This document shows, piece after piece, positions 34,510-44,507 of a DNA stretch of 64,000 nt. Source of the DNA: MFD09286-c1 sp963701015 (lineage in GTDB: Bacteria; Bacteroidota; Bacteroidia; Bacteroidales; DTGW01); the NCBI GenBank assembly GCA_963701015.1, contig OY969556.1:310001-374000 (forward strand). Reading direction: 5' to 3'. The position numbers were made by a program, and so were the translations under genes. Below the pieces are notes generated by a model, which had not been told where the DNA came from, searched no databases, and was given only the letters and a program-made list of their open reading frames with translations. Every line of letters begins with the position of its first letter. The first letter of the stretch is position 1.

Positions 34510-36858
34510 TTAATCCATAATCTTTAACTTGGCAAATTTCAGCAATAACTTTTTTTCTCCTGCTGAATCGAAAAATACAACAGCTTTGTTATTGGGTGCC
34601 ATTCCTTCAATAGCTATAACTTTGCCTGATCCAAATAACTGGTGGTAAACTGAAATTCCGGCAATAATCTTACTGGGATCATCCGATTCAAAGTTTTCAG
34701 TTGCAGATACACGCTGCCTTGCAGCAGTTTTCATATCAACCAGTTTTTTATTCATCAGTGGGGTTACAATTCCCGGGGATGGTATAGGTTTTGCCTTTGG
34801 TTTGTATGTGTTCTCGGGCTTTTTTGCTTTTTGATTATAATTGTTTAAATATTCTTCGAATGACGGTTCATCTTCTGGTTCTTCAAGAGTAACATTTGAA
34901 GGAAGTTCAAGGTATTTTTCATCAATATCCTTGATGAACCGGCTAGGAGAGCAAATAGTTGGTGTTCCCCATTTATATCGGTTGGCTGCATAGGAAATAG
35001 AAGCTCGTTTTCCAGCACGAGTAAGCGCTACATAAAATAATCTACGCTCTTCTTCCAATTCTTCAGGTGTAGATAAAACCATTTTTGATGGAAATAAATC
35101 TTCCTCAACCCCGGCAATATAAACATAATCAAATTCAAGGCCTTTTGCAGAATGAATTGTCATTAAACTAACTTTGTCGCGGTCTTCGCCTTTATCATTA
35201 TCTGCGTCGGTCAACAGTGCAACGTTTTCAAGGTATTTATCAAGCGTAACCAATGAATCACCAACTTTATTTTCGACAGCAAATTCTTTAATACTGTTTA
35301 ACAATTCTTCAACATTTTCAAGCCTTGTAATACTTTCAAACGAATTTTCCGATTTTAAATCGGTATATATGCCACTCGATTTTGTTATATAATTGGCAAG
35401 TTCAAAGGCTTCATCGGTATAAAGTTTTGAAGAAAGATTATTGACCAGGTTACGGAATATTTCAATTTTTGCCACCGCACCACGGTTCAATCCCAAGCTT
35501 TGAATATCGGGTTCACCTATAGAAAGCCACATGCTCTTTTCAGTGGATGATGCGTATTCTTCAATCTTTTCAATGGTAACATTGCCAATTCCGCGTGCCG
35601 GATAGTTGATTATACGTTTTAAAGCTTCGTCGTCATTTTTATTTACCGTTAAACGAAAATATGCCAGCAAATCTTTTATTTCCTTTCGTTGATAAAATGA
35701 CAAACTTCCATAAACCCTGTACGGTATATTTCGTTTTCTGAATGATTCCTCGAAAATGCGGCTTTGTGCATTGGTGCGGTAAAGTACGGCAAATTTACTG
35801 AAATTGCAATGATTTACATGTTTTGTGTCAATTATATCGCTTGCAACCAAATAACCTTCTTCGTGATCGGTTTCAGCGCTTACAACTTTTATCAGTTCGC
35901 CACTTTCATTATTTGAAAATACCTTTTTTTGAATTTGTCCTTTATTTTTCGAGATTATACTATTTGCAGCATTAACAATGGTTTGTGTGGATCGATAATT
36001 TTGCTCGAGTTTAAATAATTTGTAATCAGGATAATCATTTCTGAAGTTGAGTATATTCTCAATTTTAGCGCCACGGAAAGAATATATACTTTGAGCATCA
36101 TCGCCAACAACGCATATATTTTTATGGTTTTGCGCAAGTTTGTTCACTATAAGATACTGCGAAAAGTTCGTATCCTGGTATTCATCAACCAAAATATATT
36201 GATATATCCGTCTGTATTTTTCCAATATATCAGGAAAATCACGAAATAAAATATTGGTATTGAGCAATAAATCATCAAAATCCATAGCATCAGCTTTCTT
36301 ACATTTAATGCTATAAAGTCTGTATATATCTGCAATCCTTGGTTTACGAGCTGCTCTGTCTTGTTCCATTATAACAGCATTCGACATGTAACTTTGTGGC
36401 GTTATAAGGTTGTTTTTTGCCATAGAAATACGGCTTAAAACTTCGCTTACTTTATATAATTGTTCGTCGATATTTAATTCTTTTAACACTGCTTTAATAA
36501 CACTTTTCGAATCGGCAGTGTCATAAATAGTAAAGTTTGAGCTGTATCCCAATGAAGTTGATTCAATACGGAGTATCTTTGAAAAGATAGAATGAAAAGT
36601 GCCCATCCAAAGATTTCGGGCAGCATCAAAACCAACTAGTTTTGCTATTCGTTCTTTCATTTCTTTGGCTGCTTTGTTGGTAAAAGTAAGCGCCAGTATG
36701 GAACGTGCATTAACGCCCTGTGAAAGCAAATATGCTATTCTATACGTTAAAACCCTTGTTTTACCTGAACCTGCGCCTGCAATAACAAGTGCTGCACCTT
36801 CAATATTCGAAACAGCCTCGCGCTGTACTTCATTTAAATCATTCAAAAATTGCTCCAC
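34510..36858 (-). CDS. ATP-dependent DNA helicase, UvrD/PcrA family
   Basis: This superfamily 1 helicase of about 782 residues has the Q motif LNEVQREAV, Walker A GAGSGKT, motif Ia LALTFTNKAAKEM, motif II VDEYQDTN, motif III GDDAQSIYSFRGA, motif IV LEQNYRS, motif V LMTIHSAKGLEFDYVYIAG and motif VI FYVALTRA. The C-terminal part has a PcrA-type Tudor-like stretch (VYHQLFGSGKVIAIEG). No in-frame ATG precedes motif I, so the start is non-ATG; I chose GTG at 36858, giving the usual VEQFLNDLN beginning, with TTG at 36870 the alternative. It acts in repair and fork processing. Confidence 0.95.
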   Translation of the reverse strand: MEQFLNDLNEVQREAVSNIEGAALVIAGAGSGKTRVLTYRIAYLLSQGVNARSILALTFTNKAAKEMKERIAKLVGFDAARNLWMGTFHSIFSKILRIESTSLGYSSNFTIYDTADSKSVIKAVLKELNIDEQLYKVSEVLSRISMAKNNLITPQSYMSNAVIMEQDRAARKPRIADIYRLYSIKCKKADAMDFDDLLLNTNILFRDFPDILEKYRRIYQYILVDEYQDTNFSQYLIVNKLAQNHKNICVVGDDAQSIYSFRGAKIENILNFRNDYPDYKLFKLEQNYRSTQTIVNAANSIISKNKGQIQKKVFSNNESGELIKVVSAETDHEEGYLVASDIIDTKHVNHCNFSKFAVLYRTNAQSRIFEESFRKRNIPYRVYGSLSFYQRKEIKDLLAYFRLTVNKNDDEALKRIINYPARGIGNVTIEKIEEYASSTEKSMWLSIGEPDIQSLGLNRGAVAKIEIFRNLVNNLSSKLYTDEAFELANYITKSSGIYTDLKSENSFESITRLENVEELLNSIKEFAVENKVGDSLVTLDKYLENVALLTDADNDKGEDRDKVSLMTIHSAKGLEFDYVYIAGVEEDLFPSKMVLSTPEELEEERRLFYVALTRAGKRASISYAANRYKWGTPTICSPSRFIKDIDEKYLELPSNVTLEEPEDEPSFEEYLNNYNQKAKKPENTYKPKAKPIPSPGIVTPLMNKKLVDMKTAARQRVSATENFESDDPSKIIAGISVYHQLFGSGKVIAIEGMAPNNKAVVFFDSAGEKKLLLKFAKLKIMD

Positions 36859-37093
36859 AATAATATTCAATTAAGCCTCAAAGGTAAAATGTGTAATGAA
36901 TTATATACTTGATTTGATAATTTTTAAGTCAGAAATTTATTAACAGTTTAGTAATTAAATTTTTTTTGCATATTGGGAAAAATTGAAAATCCAATTTGTG
37001 ATGAATTAATAATTTATAAAACTTTTAATTATAGGAAGTTTTATTGAACAGGTTTAAGATTGGTTTGAAACTATACAATAGGGGTTAAATAAT

Positions 37094-38560
37094 TTAATAT
37101 TTATTTGAATATAAAACCAGGATTTCATCAACATTAAATCCATAAATCTTCAAAATTGGCTGGTAAAACGGATCAATACCTTCCTTTACATATTTAAACC
37201 CATTTTTTTCAATTATATCACGAGCTTCAATATTTTTTAGGAATTTCTTTTTAATTACAAATAAATTTACGGCATTATCTTCTATATCATTTCTATTTAA
37301 TTCTTCGTCATTTTCTGTATGTGTAAATTGTATATCAGGTTCTTTGTAAAACATCGCTACCAGATTGTTTCCGGGAGTATATGGATTTGAATTGGGACAA
37401 CTTATTAAATTAATCTTTCTGTTTTTATATTTTAAATGAATAGCTTTGGTTAAAGCTATTCTTCCGGTATCTGCAGGAGTAAATCCTTCAACAAAAATTC
37501 CAACTGAATTAACAAGCAATAAAATAATTACTATTGTAACCAAAAAAATCCTATTAATATGAGTTAATTTTATTTGACTTATAACCATAAAAAATATTGC
37601 TGGAGCTAGATTAGCAATTGGAAAAATAAATCGAAGCTCCTTATGTGAAATTAATGAATGTACTACTATAAATGGAATTATAACCCAGGTTAATAAGTTC
37701 CTTGGTTGTTTATAAACGAATAACAATAGGCTCAATAGAAGAACTATACCTATAGGGAAAAATGGATAGCGGAATATATCGAATAAATAAATGTACCATG
37801 GACTAACTCCAAAATTGTTTGCAACGCCATCTATTATATTAACTTTAAAATAATTCCACGGTGTAAAAACCCAATTGCCATAAAACCAATAATCGGAGAG
37901 TAAGCCAATTATTAATACAAAACAAGCTGTCCAAAATATAATTAATATTTTCCCAAATTTTTCTTTTTTACTAAATATCAACCAAAGAACAATGCCTATT
38001 GAGGCCATTGTAGTTTGAGGTCTAAACAAAAAAGTTAAGCCAATTGCAAAACCGATTAATATATATACATATATTGGCTTGTTTTCTTTAAGGGCTAAAA
38101 TAATCGAAATTAATAAACATAATCCTGACCATGTTTCTGATGAAAAGCGGACATTGATAAATGGCAGAAACCAAGTGAAAAATGAAAATATTAGTAAAGG
38201 TTTCCAATATTTATCATCAATAAATCGTCTGACTGTTTTTGCTAACCAATATATAATAAAAGCAGCTAAAACTCCGGTTATAAGTCTTAATATAAATGAT
38301 TTAATATATGGATCAGTAATTAATAATTTATCACAAACTTTAAATATAAAATAACAAAGCACAGGTTGTACTGATGACCTGACTTGTGCCTTATATTCCC
38401 AAGCCATGTCTATAGGTTTATTTGTTCCAGTCTTCAGTCCTGAAAACTCAATAATCTGGTAATGTTCATCACCATGGAAATAGCCAACACTAAAATAAGC
38501 AGTAATTATATACCAAATAATTGCAGAAATAAATATTACTCTATCCGGAATTCCACGCAT
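37094..38560 (-). CDS. Membrane glycosyltransferase, GT22-like (mannosyltransferase type)
   Basis: The 488-residue protein has about ten helices. It begins with a loop YFHGDEHYQIIEF, matching the HpDE.fq.lE motif of the GT22 (ALG9/PIG-B) family, and later has LISHKELRFIFPI, the HKE.RFi.P motif diagnostic of that family. A short soluble tail follows. Members transfer mannose or a similar sugar from a lipid-linked donor. It lies next to a GT9-type gene on the same strand, with an 83-90-base gap, suggesting cell-surface glycan work. Donor and acceptor unknown. Confidence 0.8.
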   Translation of the reverse strand: MRGIPDRVIFISAIIWYIITAYFSVGYFHGDEHYQIIEFSGLKTGTNKPIDMAWEYKAQVRSSVQPVLCYFIFKVCDKLLITDPYIKSFILRLITGVLAAFIIYWLAKTVRRFIDDKYWKPLLIFSFFTWFLPFINVRFSSETWSGLCLLISIILALKENKPIYVYILIGFAIGLTFLFRPQTTMASIGIVLWLIFSKKEKFGKILIIFWTACFVLIIGLLSDYWFYGNWVFTPWNYFKVNIIDGVANNFGVSPWYIYLFDIFRYPFFPIGIVLLLSLLLFVYKQPRNLLTWVIIPFIVVHSLISHKELRFIFPIANLAPAIFFMVISQIKLTHINRIFLVTIVIILLLVNSVGIFVEGFTPADTGRIALTKAIHLKYKNRKINLISCPNSNPYTPGNNLVAMFYKEPDIQFTHTENDEELNRNDIEDNAVNLFVIKKKFLKNIEARDIIEKNGFKYVKEGIDPFYQPILKIYGFNVDEILVLYSNKY

Positions 38561-38649
38561 ATTTTACTATTCAGTTTGTAGGCAATGTTAAGTATTTTTT
38601 ATATTTGAAAGGTTATGAATTATCTAAAATTCTCATTAAATTAATTCAG

Positions 38650-39801
38650 TTAAACTGATATAATTCTTGAATAGGATTCCATTACTTCAATTGGTTTTAT
38701 CGACTTCATATCATTAGAAGTTGCCATATAAGTACTTTTATATTTTCTCGTTTTTATGTAACTTTGGTATTGCTTAGTGTATATTGTAACTACATTTGAG
38801 CAACCCAATGATTCGTAATCAACGAACCTTTTTGCATTTACACCATTAGAAAGGATTACTAAATTCTTACGCAACGATACTGAAATATGTGCAGCCATAG
38901 TATCGCCAGTAATAATGCCATAAGAAGATGCAATGTATTTTAAAATTTCAAGTAACGATGTTTTGCCTGTTATGGATTTACAATTTGTTGCAGAAACAAT
39001 TTTATCGGCGATACTTTCTTCTTGTCTGCCTCCTGCTATGATTGGAATAATATTTTTAAGTTGCATCATTTTTATTAGCGTAATCCAATACGATACTGGC
39101 CATCGTTTGCTTTTAGAGCTAGTTCCTATAAAACAAATTACTGAATTTTTCAATTTTTTATCGCAGATAATATTTTCAAAAGTTGGTAATTTCAATTTAT
39201 AATTTACACTAGTAATCCAATAGGCAAAATTTTGATTGAAAATAAACTCATGGAGTGATAAATCGTCAGAATTTAATGAAGAATAAATATTATCCGAAAG
39301 TTGGTTAAGTTGCAAACTTTCGTGAGTGTTGGTATTGGCAAATTTATAAATAGCACCTGAAGCTATGGCAATTATATCATCTAATAAAACAGGTCTTGTG
39401 CGTGAAGGGCAAATAACAGTTTCGAATGATTGATTCCTAATATTTTTCCACAAATTCATGCGATACTCCGAATCAGAAAAATACATATTTTTATCAACCC
39501 AAATGACATTTTTTATAAATTTTGAATCGAAGTTGTCGAATATTTCTTTCCAAACTATATTACCTATAAATGTGAATGAATAGTTATTATATTTTTCGCA
39601 GTTGCAGTAAGGTTCTAAAGAATTTCGAAATAATATATAATCACCAATATCGTCTATACGTAGTATTGCAATTGATTTATTTCTATTATGTGAAAGTGGC
39701 AATGTTGAAATTATTGAACTCCAATTTTCAAATGTTTCAATAGTTTTTTTAACTTTCTTTTTATCTTTTCTATTCCTTAAAAGGATTGAAATAAAACGCA
39801 T
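38650..39801 (-). CDS. Glycosyltransferase family 9 (heptosyltransferase-like)
   Basis: The protein of about 383 residues has the GT9/WaaF order: SIAILRIDDIGDYILFRNSLEPY in the N-terminal domain, IGTSSKSKRWPVSYWITLIKMM and IIPIIAGGRQEE, then KTSLLEILKYIASSYGIITGDTMAAHISVSLRKN in the nucleotide-sugar domain. It probably adds a heptose or related sugar to a surface glycan such as the LPS core. I chose the ATG at 39801; a TTG two codons earlier is also in frame. No membrane segment. Confidence 0.85.
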   Translation of the reverse strand: MRFISILLRNRKDKKKVKKTIETFENWSSIISTLPLSHNRNKSIAILRIDDIGDYILFRNSLEPYCNCEKYNNYSFTFIGNIVWKEIFDNFDSKFIKNVIWVDKNMYFSDSEYRMNLWKNIRNQSFETVICPSRTRPVLLDDIIAIASGAIYKFANTNTHESLQLNQLSDNIYSSLNSDDLSLHEFIFNQNFAYWITSVNYKLKLPTFENIICDKKLKNSVICFIGTSSKSKRWPVSYWITLIKMMQLKNIIPIIAGGRQEESIADKIVSATNCKSITGKTSLLEILKYIASSYGIITGDTMAAHISVSLRKNLVILSNGVNAKRFVDYESLGCSNVVTIYTKQYQSYIKTRKYKSTYMATSNDMKSIKPIEVMESYSRIISV

Positions 39802-39807
39802 TTTCAA

Positions 39808-40154
39808 ATAAATTTTGATTCAAATCTTCGTCGCTAAGTTAATTAGTCTTTTAATATTTAGTCATAAAAGAATATTATAGTTTTATAAAAATTGAAGTAT
39901 CAAATCCATTTTGAAAATAATTATAAATTATATAAATACTATAACAAATAGCTAATGTTTTATTTTTTGAGTCGAAAATTTAATATTAAATTATATTATT
40001 TATATTTAAGTTAATTATTTTTTATTTATTTAGAACAATTTAAAATAACACATACTTACAAACTATTTTGACTAAAATTAATTTAATATAATAATATTGA
40101 AATATATTTGAATTATAATATGGTTATTTTTATAATACATAAAATCTTCAAAAT
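39808..40154. other. AT-rich intergenic region upstream of the large secreted protein
   Basis: No gene is seen. TATATTTG at 40103-40110 matches the -7 consensus 45 bases before the ATG at 40155; the nearest TTTG (40067-40070) is too far upstream for a standard -33 element. Nothing else is supported. Confidence 0.4.
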
Positions 40155-43100
40155 ATGAAAAAAGCGTTTTTTATTATTTTTGTAATATTCTATAGTTATA
40201 GCAGAATTTATTCAATGACACCTGCTCTAACTTTGTCTAAAACGACTTCAACTGTTACACCTGATGGTATTGTTAATACTGATGGTAGTGAAGCTTGGAA
40301 AGCTACTTGGATAACTTTAACTGATCAAAAAGCAGCGAATATAACTAGTGGTATGTCAGCTAAATTTCAAATGGCTTATAATGATACCTATTTATGGATA
40401 GCAGCACAACAAAACAACAATGTCAATGTAGATACATCATATTCCGATGATCCCTGGCAAAGGGATTGTTTCGAAATTATGATAGGTACTGATACTAATT
40501 CATATGCTAATCAGGGAAGATATAAAGAAGGAGATTTACAATTCAGAATGATAAGAGGTACTTCAGGTATTCAATCACCTTTTGATGATTTAACTGATCA
40601 ATCATCAGGTAGAAACAGACCAACTAATCCTGATTGTTTCACAGATGCACAGGCAGTAGCACAAAATAATTCCAGCTTTAAAATTGGGCAAACTGATGGA
40701 GGTACTAGTTTTACGCAAGAATGGCAGATTCCTTGGTCAGGATTAGTTGGCACATTGGTAGATTCCGGTAAATTTTTAGGGAATTATTTTAAATTTGAAA
40801 TTCAGGCTGCTGATTGCACTTCACCAGGAAATAATAATGGGAGAAGTCAACAAATTTTTTGGCATAATAATTCTGATAATGAATACCAGGATACACGAAC
40901 ATTTTCACTAATATACCTGGCAAATCCGGTATCAATAAAAGCACCTCCAATTTCAGGCGATTCAATTAACATTTTGTCACCCAATAAGAAAACAGTTTGG
41001 AAAGCAGGTAATTCAGATACTATAAATATTTATTTTAAAACAAAATCATCAAGTATTGATTATGCAATTTATTACCATATGGTTGGAGGGAGTTTGTATT
41101 ATATCAATCAAATATTTAATTCAGGTAATTCAACTACAATATGGAATATTAGTAATACTATTGTTTCTGGCAAGTACCAAATAGTTTTATATGATTATTA
41201 TTCAGGTAAATATTATTATGGGGATACTTTTAATATTAAACCTGCCGATCCGCATATTAAAATTATTAGTCCTTATAATAATTCTCATATTCAAGTTGGA
41301 AAGAATATGACTATTGAATGGACTTCAGTGTATAATGACTCGGTGAATATTGAATTTTCTACAGATAACGGAAAACATTGGGATACTCTTGCACATAAAA
41401 TTATTTCGATTCCTAATTTTAATTATAATTCTAAAAAAGTAAAAATTGATAATACTTCTAATTTAAAAGGCATTTTGAAAATATCAAATTATACGAATAA
41501 AGTTTTCGATTCCATACAAGTTAATTTATCTACTTTACCCGAGTATAATTTTATTATTCCAAATGATACTTCCAAAATAAAAGCTGGAACAAGTTTAAAT
41601 ATTAAATTTAACAAAATAGATTCATTGCCGAATTACTGGAATCTTTTATGTTATAAGGTTAGTATTGATTCTGTAGGATCAATATTAAATTATTATGGGA
41701 CACAGTTAGGGCTTGTAAACCTTAATATAGGAATTAGTCAAATGGTTGATTCTGGAAAGTACTATCTTCAACTATATGATTATGATACCGGACAAGGAAC
41801 TAATAGCGATACATTTAAAATTACGCCAGCTGATCCTGTTTTAAGCATAACATCGCCTTCATCTAATTATTATTTAATTTCTGGTGAAAAGTTTAATTTA
41901 AGCTGGAGTTCAATAAGTCTAAATAATATATTTATTGTATTCTCAAAAGATGGAGGTTCACATTGGGACACATTGGCAACAAATATACCAACAATAAATT
42001 CATATAATAATAAAGCAGTTATAAAAGCACCGATTGTTTCATCCCAATATACTAATTGCATATTGAGGATAGGAAGTAAAGGAAAGTCTGTCACTAGTTT
42101 TTTAAGTAGTATCACATTGTCTAATATTTCTCCATATAAATTTATATCTCCAACCAAAAATTCTGTTTGGACAGCAGATTCTTCTTATATTGTTCAATAT
42201 AGTAATACTTCAAGTTCAGGTTATAGTTATGCATATTATCAAAAGATTGATAGCTCAGCTTATAATTATTTAAATTATGGTTATTCTGGACAGAATAGTT
42301 TTACATGGCAAATTAATAAATTTATTGACTCAGGATTTTATAGACTGGCAATCTATGATTATAACTATGCAAGATATTTTTATAGTGATACATTTTATAT
42401 TGCCCCTGCTGCACCTGAATTATCCATAAATTCTCCAGGTTCAAATTATTACTTATTTTCAGGAGAAACATTTACGTTAAATTGGAGTTCAATAAGTTCT
42501 GGCACTATAAAAATTGAATGGTCTAAAGATGGTGGTTCTAGCTGGGATACAATGGCAACAAATATTTTATCGCCCAATTCGAGTTATAATTCAATTTTAG
42601 TTAAAGTTCCAAAAGTAAATACTACATATAATAATTGTTTGCTGAAAATTGTTAATAATGCTGCCAATGCATTTAGTATTATAACAAATATTACAATTTC
42701 TAATAAAAGCCCATATCAATTTATAACTCCAAATGATACAACAAAATTAGTTGCTGGGAATTCTGTAAATATTAAATTTAATAATAGCACAAATGATTAT
42801 TGGAGTTTAAATTATGTAAAAATTGGAGGTTATACAAATAGTATTTATTGGAGTTCTCAAAATGGTTTAATAAATTACCAATGGAATACATACAATACGT
42901 TGGATTCAGGATTATACCAAATGGCGATTTATGATGAAACGTTGAATCGATATTTTTATAGTGATACTTTTGCTATATTACCTGCACCACCATCTTTATC
43001 AATTACTTCATATTTACAAGGAACAACAATTTATTCAGGTTCTCAAATTTATCTTAATTGGTCAGCATTAAATTCAGGTAATATAAATGTTGCTATTTCT

Positions 43101-44423
43101 AATGATGGTGGAACTACCTGGAATATAATTGCATCAAATTTATATTCTTATAATTCAACCTATAATTCTGCCACTATTACTTTTCCGAAATTTAATTATT
43201 ATAGTACAAAAGGGATTTTAAAAATATATAATAATTCAAATTCTTTATCAAGTGTAATATCAAATCTAATTTTCTCAAATATATTACCACATAGTTTTGT
43301 TTATCCAAATAAGCAAACGGTGGCTTCTGCAGGATATCCACTTACTATTAATGTATTGAATAATAATATGAATAATTACGGCTATTTTTATTTTTATTAT
43401 CGCAATTTAAATGGTTATAGTAATTATATTAATAGTGTCTACACAGGAGATTCTAGTATTGTATCATCATGGAATATTCCTCAAAGTATTGATACTGGTA
43501 AATATCAAATTTATTTTTATGATAATTCAATAGGTCAATATATATATAGCGATACATTTACTGTTACACAATCATTACCAAATCTGACAATTTTATATCC
43601 ACAACCAGGTACTGTGATATATGCAAAAAGTGAATTTAATATTCACTGGTCTGGATATAATACAGGTAATATAAATGTTGAATTGTCCTATGATAATGGG
43701 CTGTCATGGGATACAATTGCTCGAAATATTGCCTATTATGATTCCTCTTTTAGGTATTTTACTGCTCCAAATTTTGATAAGGTTTATATTAATGGTAAAT
43801 TAAAGATTTCAAATTTATCAAATAGTCAATCCTTTACAGTATCTAATCTTACATTTACAAATGTTTCTCCATATTCATTTATTTCTCCTGATAAAGCCAC
43901 AAATATATTTCTGGGAACAACATTCCCTGTTAAAATTAAATCAACTGTAAATAATTACTGGGAATTGGGATATGAAAAAGTAAATTCAGTTAGTAATATT
44001 TTTAGTTCTGGCAATGGAGGTGATACAATTAAAGCAATATGGAATATACCTGAATATACTGATACAGGATTGTATTATTTGTATATATACGATTTTAATT
44101 TGCAACAATATTTTTATAGTGATTCACTTTTAGTTCGCAATTTCACATCTATTAATCAGTCAAATATAACCGACAATATTGTTGCATTTCCAAATCCTTT
44201 TGATAGTAATTTAAAATTATCTTTTGATGTTTTGAATACTTCAAACTTTGAAGTTAGTATTTATAATATGCTTGGAGAATCTTTAATAACTGTTTATAAA
44301 GGACAATTAGTAAGTGGACATCAACAACTGTCAATTGACTGTTCTTCTTTAAAAAGTGGAATGTATGTTTTACATTTGAATTCCTTGAGTAGGAATTCAA
44401 AGCTTGTAATTGTTAAAAAATAA
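40155..44423 (+). CDS. Large secreted protein: CBM9-like head, alternating beta-sandwich repeats, type A sorting domain
   Basis: The 1422-residue protein has a signal peptide (KKAFFIIFVIFYSYSRIYS). Residues about 25-255 resemble a CBM9/DOMON carbohydrate-binding module (TYLWIAAQQNNN, DCFEIMIGTDTN, FTQEWQIPWSGLVG). Then about 11 modules of roughly 100 residues alternate between two types. Type A is like SPNKKTVWKAGNS ending LYDYYSGKYYYGDTF. Type B is like SPYNNSHIQVGKNMTIEWTS with STDNGKHWDTLA, a Kre9/KNH-like pattern. The last 75 residues form a type A sorting domain (AFPNPFDSNLKLSF, SIYNMLGESL, SGMYVLHL). It is Ser, Asn and Tyr rich, as in adhesins or matrix proteins. No enzyme domain is seen. 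Confidence 0.88.
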   Translation: MKKAFFIIFVIFYSYSRIYSMTPALTLSKTTSTVTPDGIVNTDGSEAWKATWITLTDQKAANITSGMSAKFQMAYNDTYLWIAAQQNNNVNVDTSYSDDPWQRDCFEIMIGTDTNSYANQGRYKEGDLQFRMIRGTSGIQSPFDDLTDQSSGRNRPTNPDCFTDAQAVAQNNSSFKIGQTDGGTSFTQEWQIPWSGLVGTLVDSGKFLGNYFKFEIQAADCTSPGNNNGRSQQIFWHNNSDNEYQDTRTFSLIYLANPVSIKAPPISGDSINILSPNKKTVWKAGNSDTINIYFKTKSSSIDYAIYYHMVGGSLYYINQIFNSGNSTTIWNISNTIVSGKYQIVLYDYYSGKYYYGDTFNIKPADPHIKIISPYNNSHIQVGKNMTIEWTSVYNDSVNIEFSTDNGKHWDTLAHKIISIPNFNYNSKKVKIDNTSNLKGILKISNYTNKVFDSIQVNLSTLPEYNFIIPNDTSKIKAGTSLNIKFNKIDSLPNYWNLLCYKVSIDSVGSILNYYGTQLGLVNLNIGISQMVDSGKYYLQLYDYDTGQGTNSDTFKITPADPVLSITSPSSNYYLISGEKFNLSWSSISLNNIFIVFSKDGGSHWDTLATNIPTINSYNNKAVIKAPIVSSQYTNCILRIGSKGKSVTSFLSSITLSNISPYKFISPTKNSVWTADSSYIVQYSNTSSSGYSYAYYQKIDSSAYNYLNYGYSGQNSFTWQINKFIDSGFYRLAIYDYNYARYFYSDTFYIAPAAPELSINSPGSNYYLFSGETFTLNWSSISSGTIKIEWSKDGGSSWDTMATNILSPNSSYNSILVKVPKVNTTYNNCLLKIVNNAANAFSIITNITISNKSPYQFITPNDTTKLVAGNSVNIKFNNSTNDYWSLNYVKIGGYTNSIYWSSQNGLINYQWNTYNTLDSGLYQMAIYDETLNRYFYSDTFAILPAPPSLSITSYLQGTTIYSGSQIYLNWSALNSGNINVAISNDGGTTWNIIASNLYSYNSTYNSATITFPKFNYYSTKGILKIYNNSNSLSSVISNLIFSNILPHSFVYPNKQTVASAGYPLTINVLNNNMNNYGYFYFYYRNLNGYSNYINSVYTGDSSIVSSWNIPQSIDTGKYQIYFYDNSIGQYIYSDTFTVTQSLPNLTILYPQPGTVIYAKSEFNIHWSGYNTGNINVELSYDNGLSWDTIARNIAYYDSSFRYFTAPNFDKVYINGKLKISNLSNSQSFTVSNLTFTNVSPYSFISPDKATNIFLGTTFPVKIKSTVNNYWELGYEKVNSVSNIFSSGNGGDTIKAIWNIPEYTDTGLYYLYIYDFNLQQYFYSDSLLVRNFTSINQSNITDNIVAFPNPFDSNLKLSFDVLNTSNFEVSIYNMLGESLITVYKGQLVSGHQQLSIDCSSLKSGMYVLHLNSLSRNSKLVIVKK

Positions 44424-44440
44424 TTTTAAATATAAAAATA

Positions 44441-44477
44441 AAATGAATGTCTCTGTTGTATTGAGAGACATTCATTT
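44441..44477. terminator. Bidirectional intrinsic terminator
   Basis: AAATGAATGTCTCT (44441-44454) pairs perfectly over 14 bp with AGAGACATTCATTT (44464-44477) around a 9-base loop, with T-runs after the right arm and A-runs before the left arm. It separates the convergent large secreted protein gene and pbpC. Confidence 0.9.
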
Positions 44478-44507
44478 TTTGTCAAAATTAAAATTTTACT
44501 GATATAT

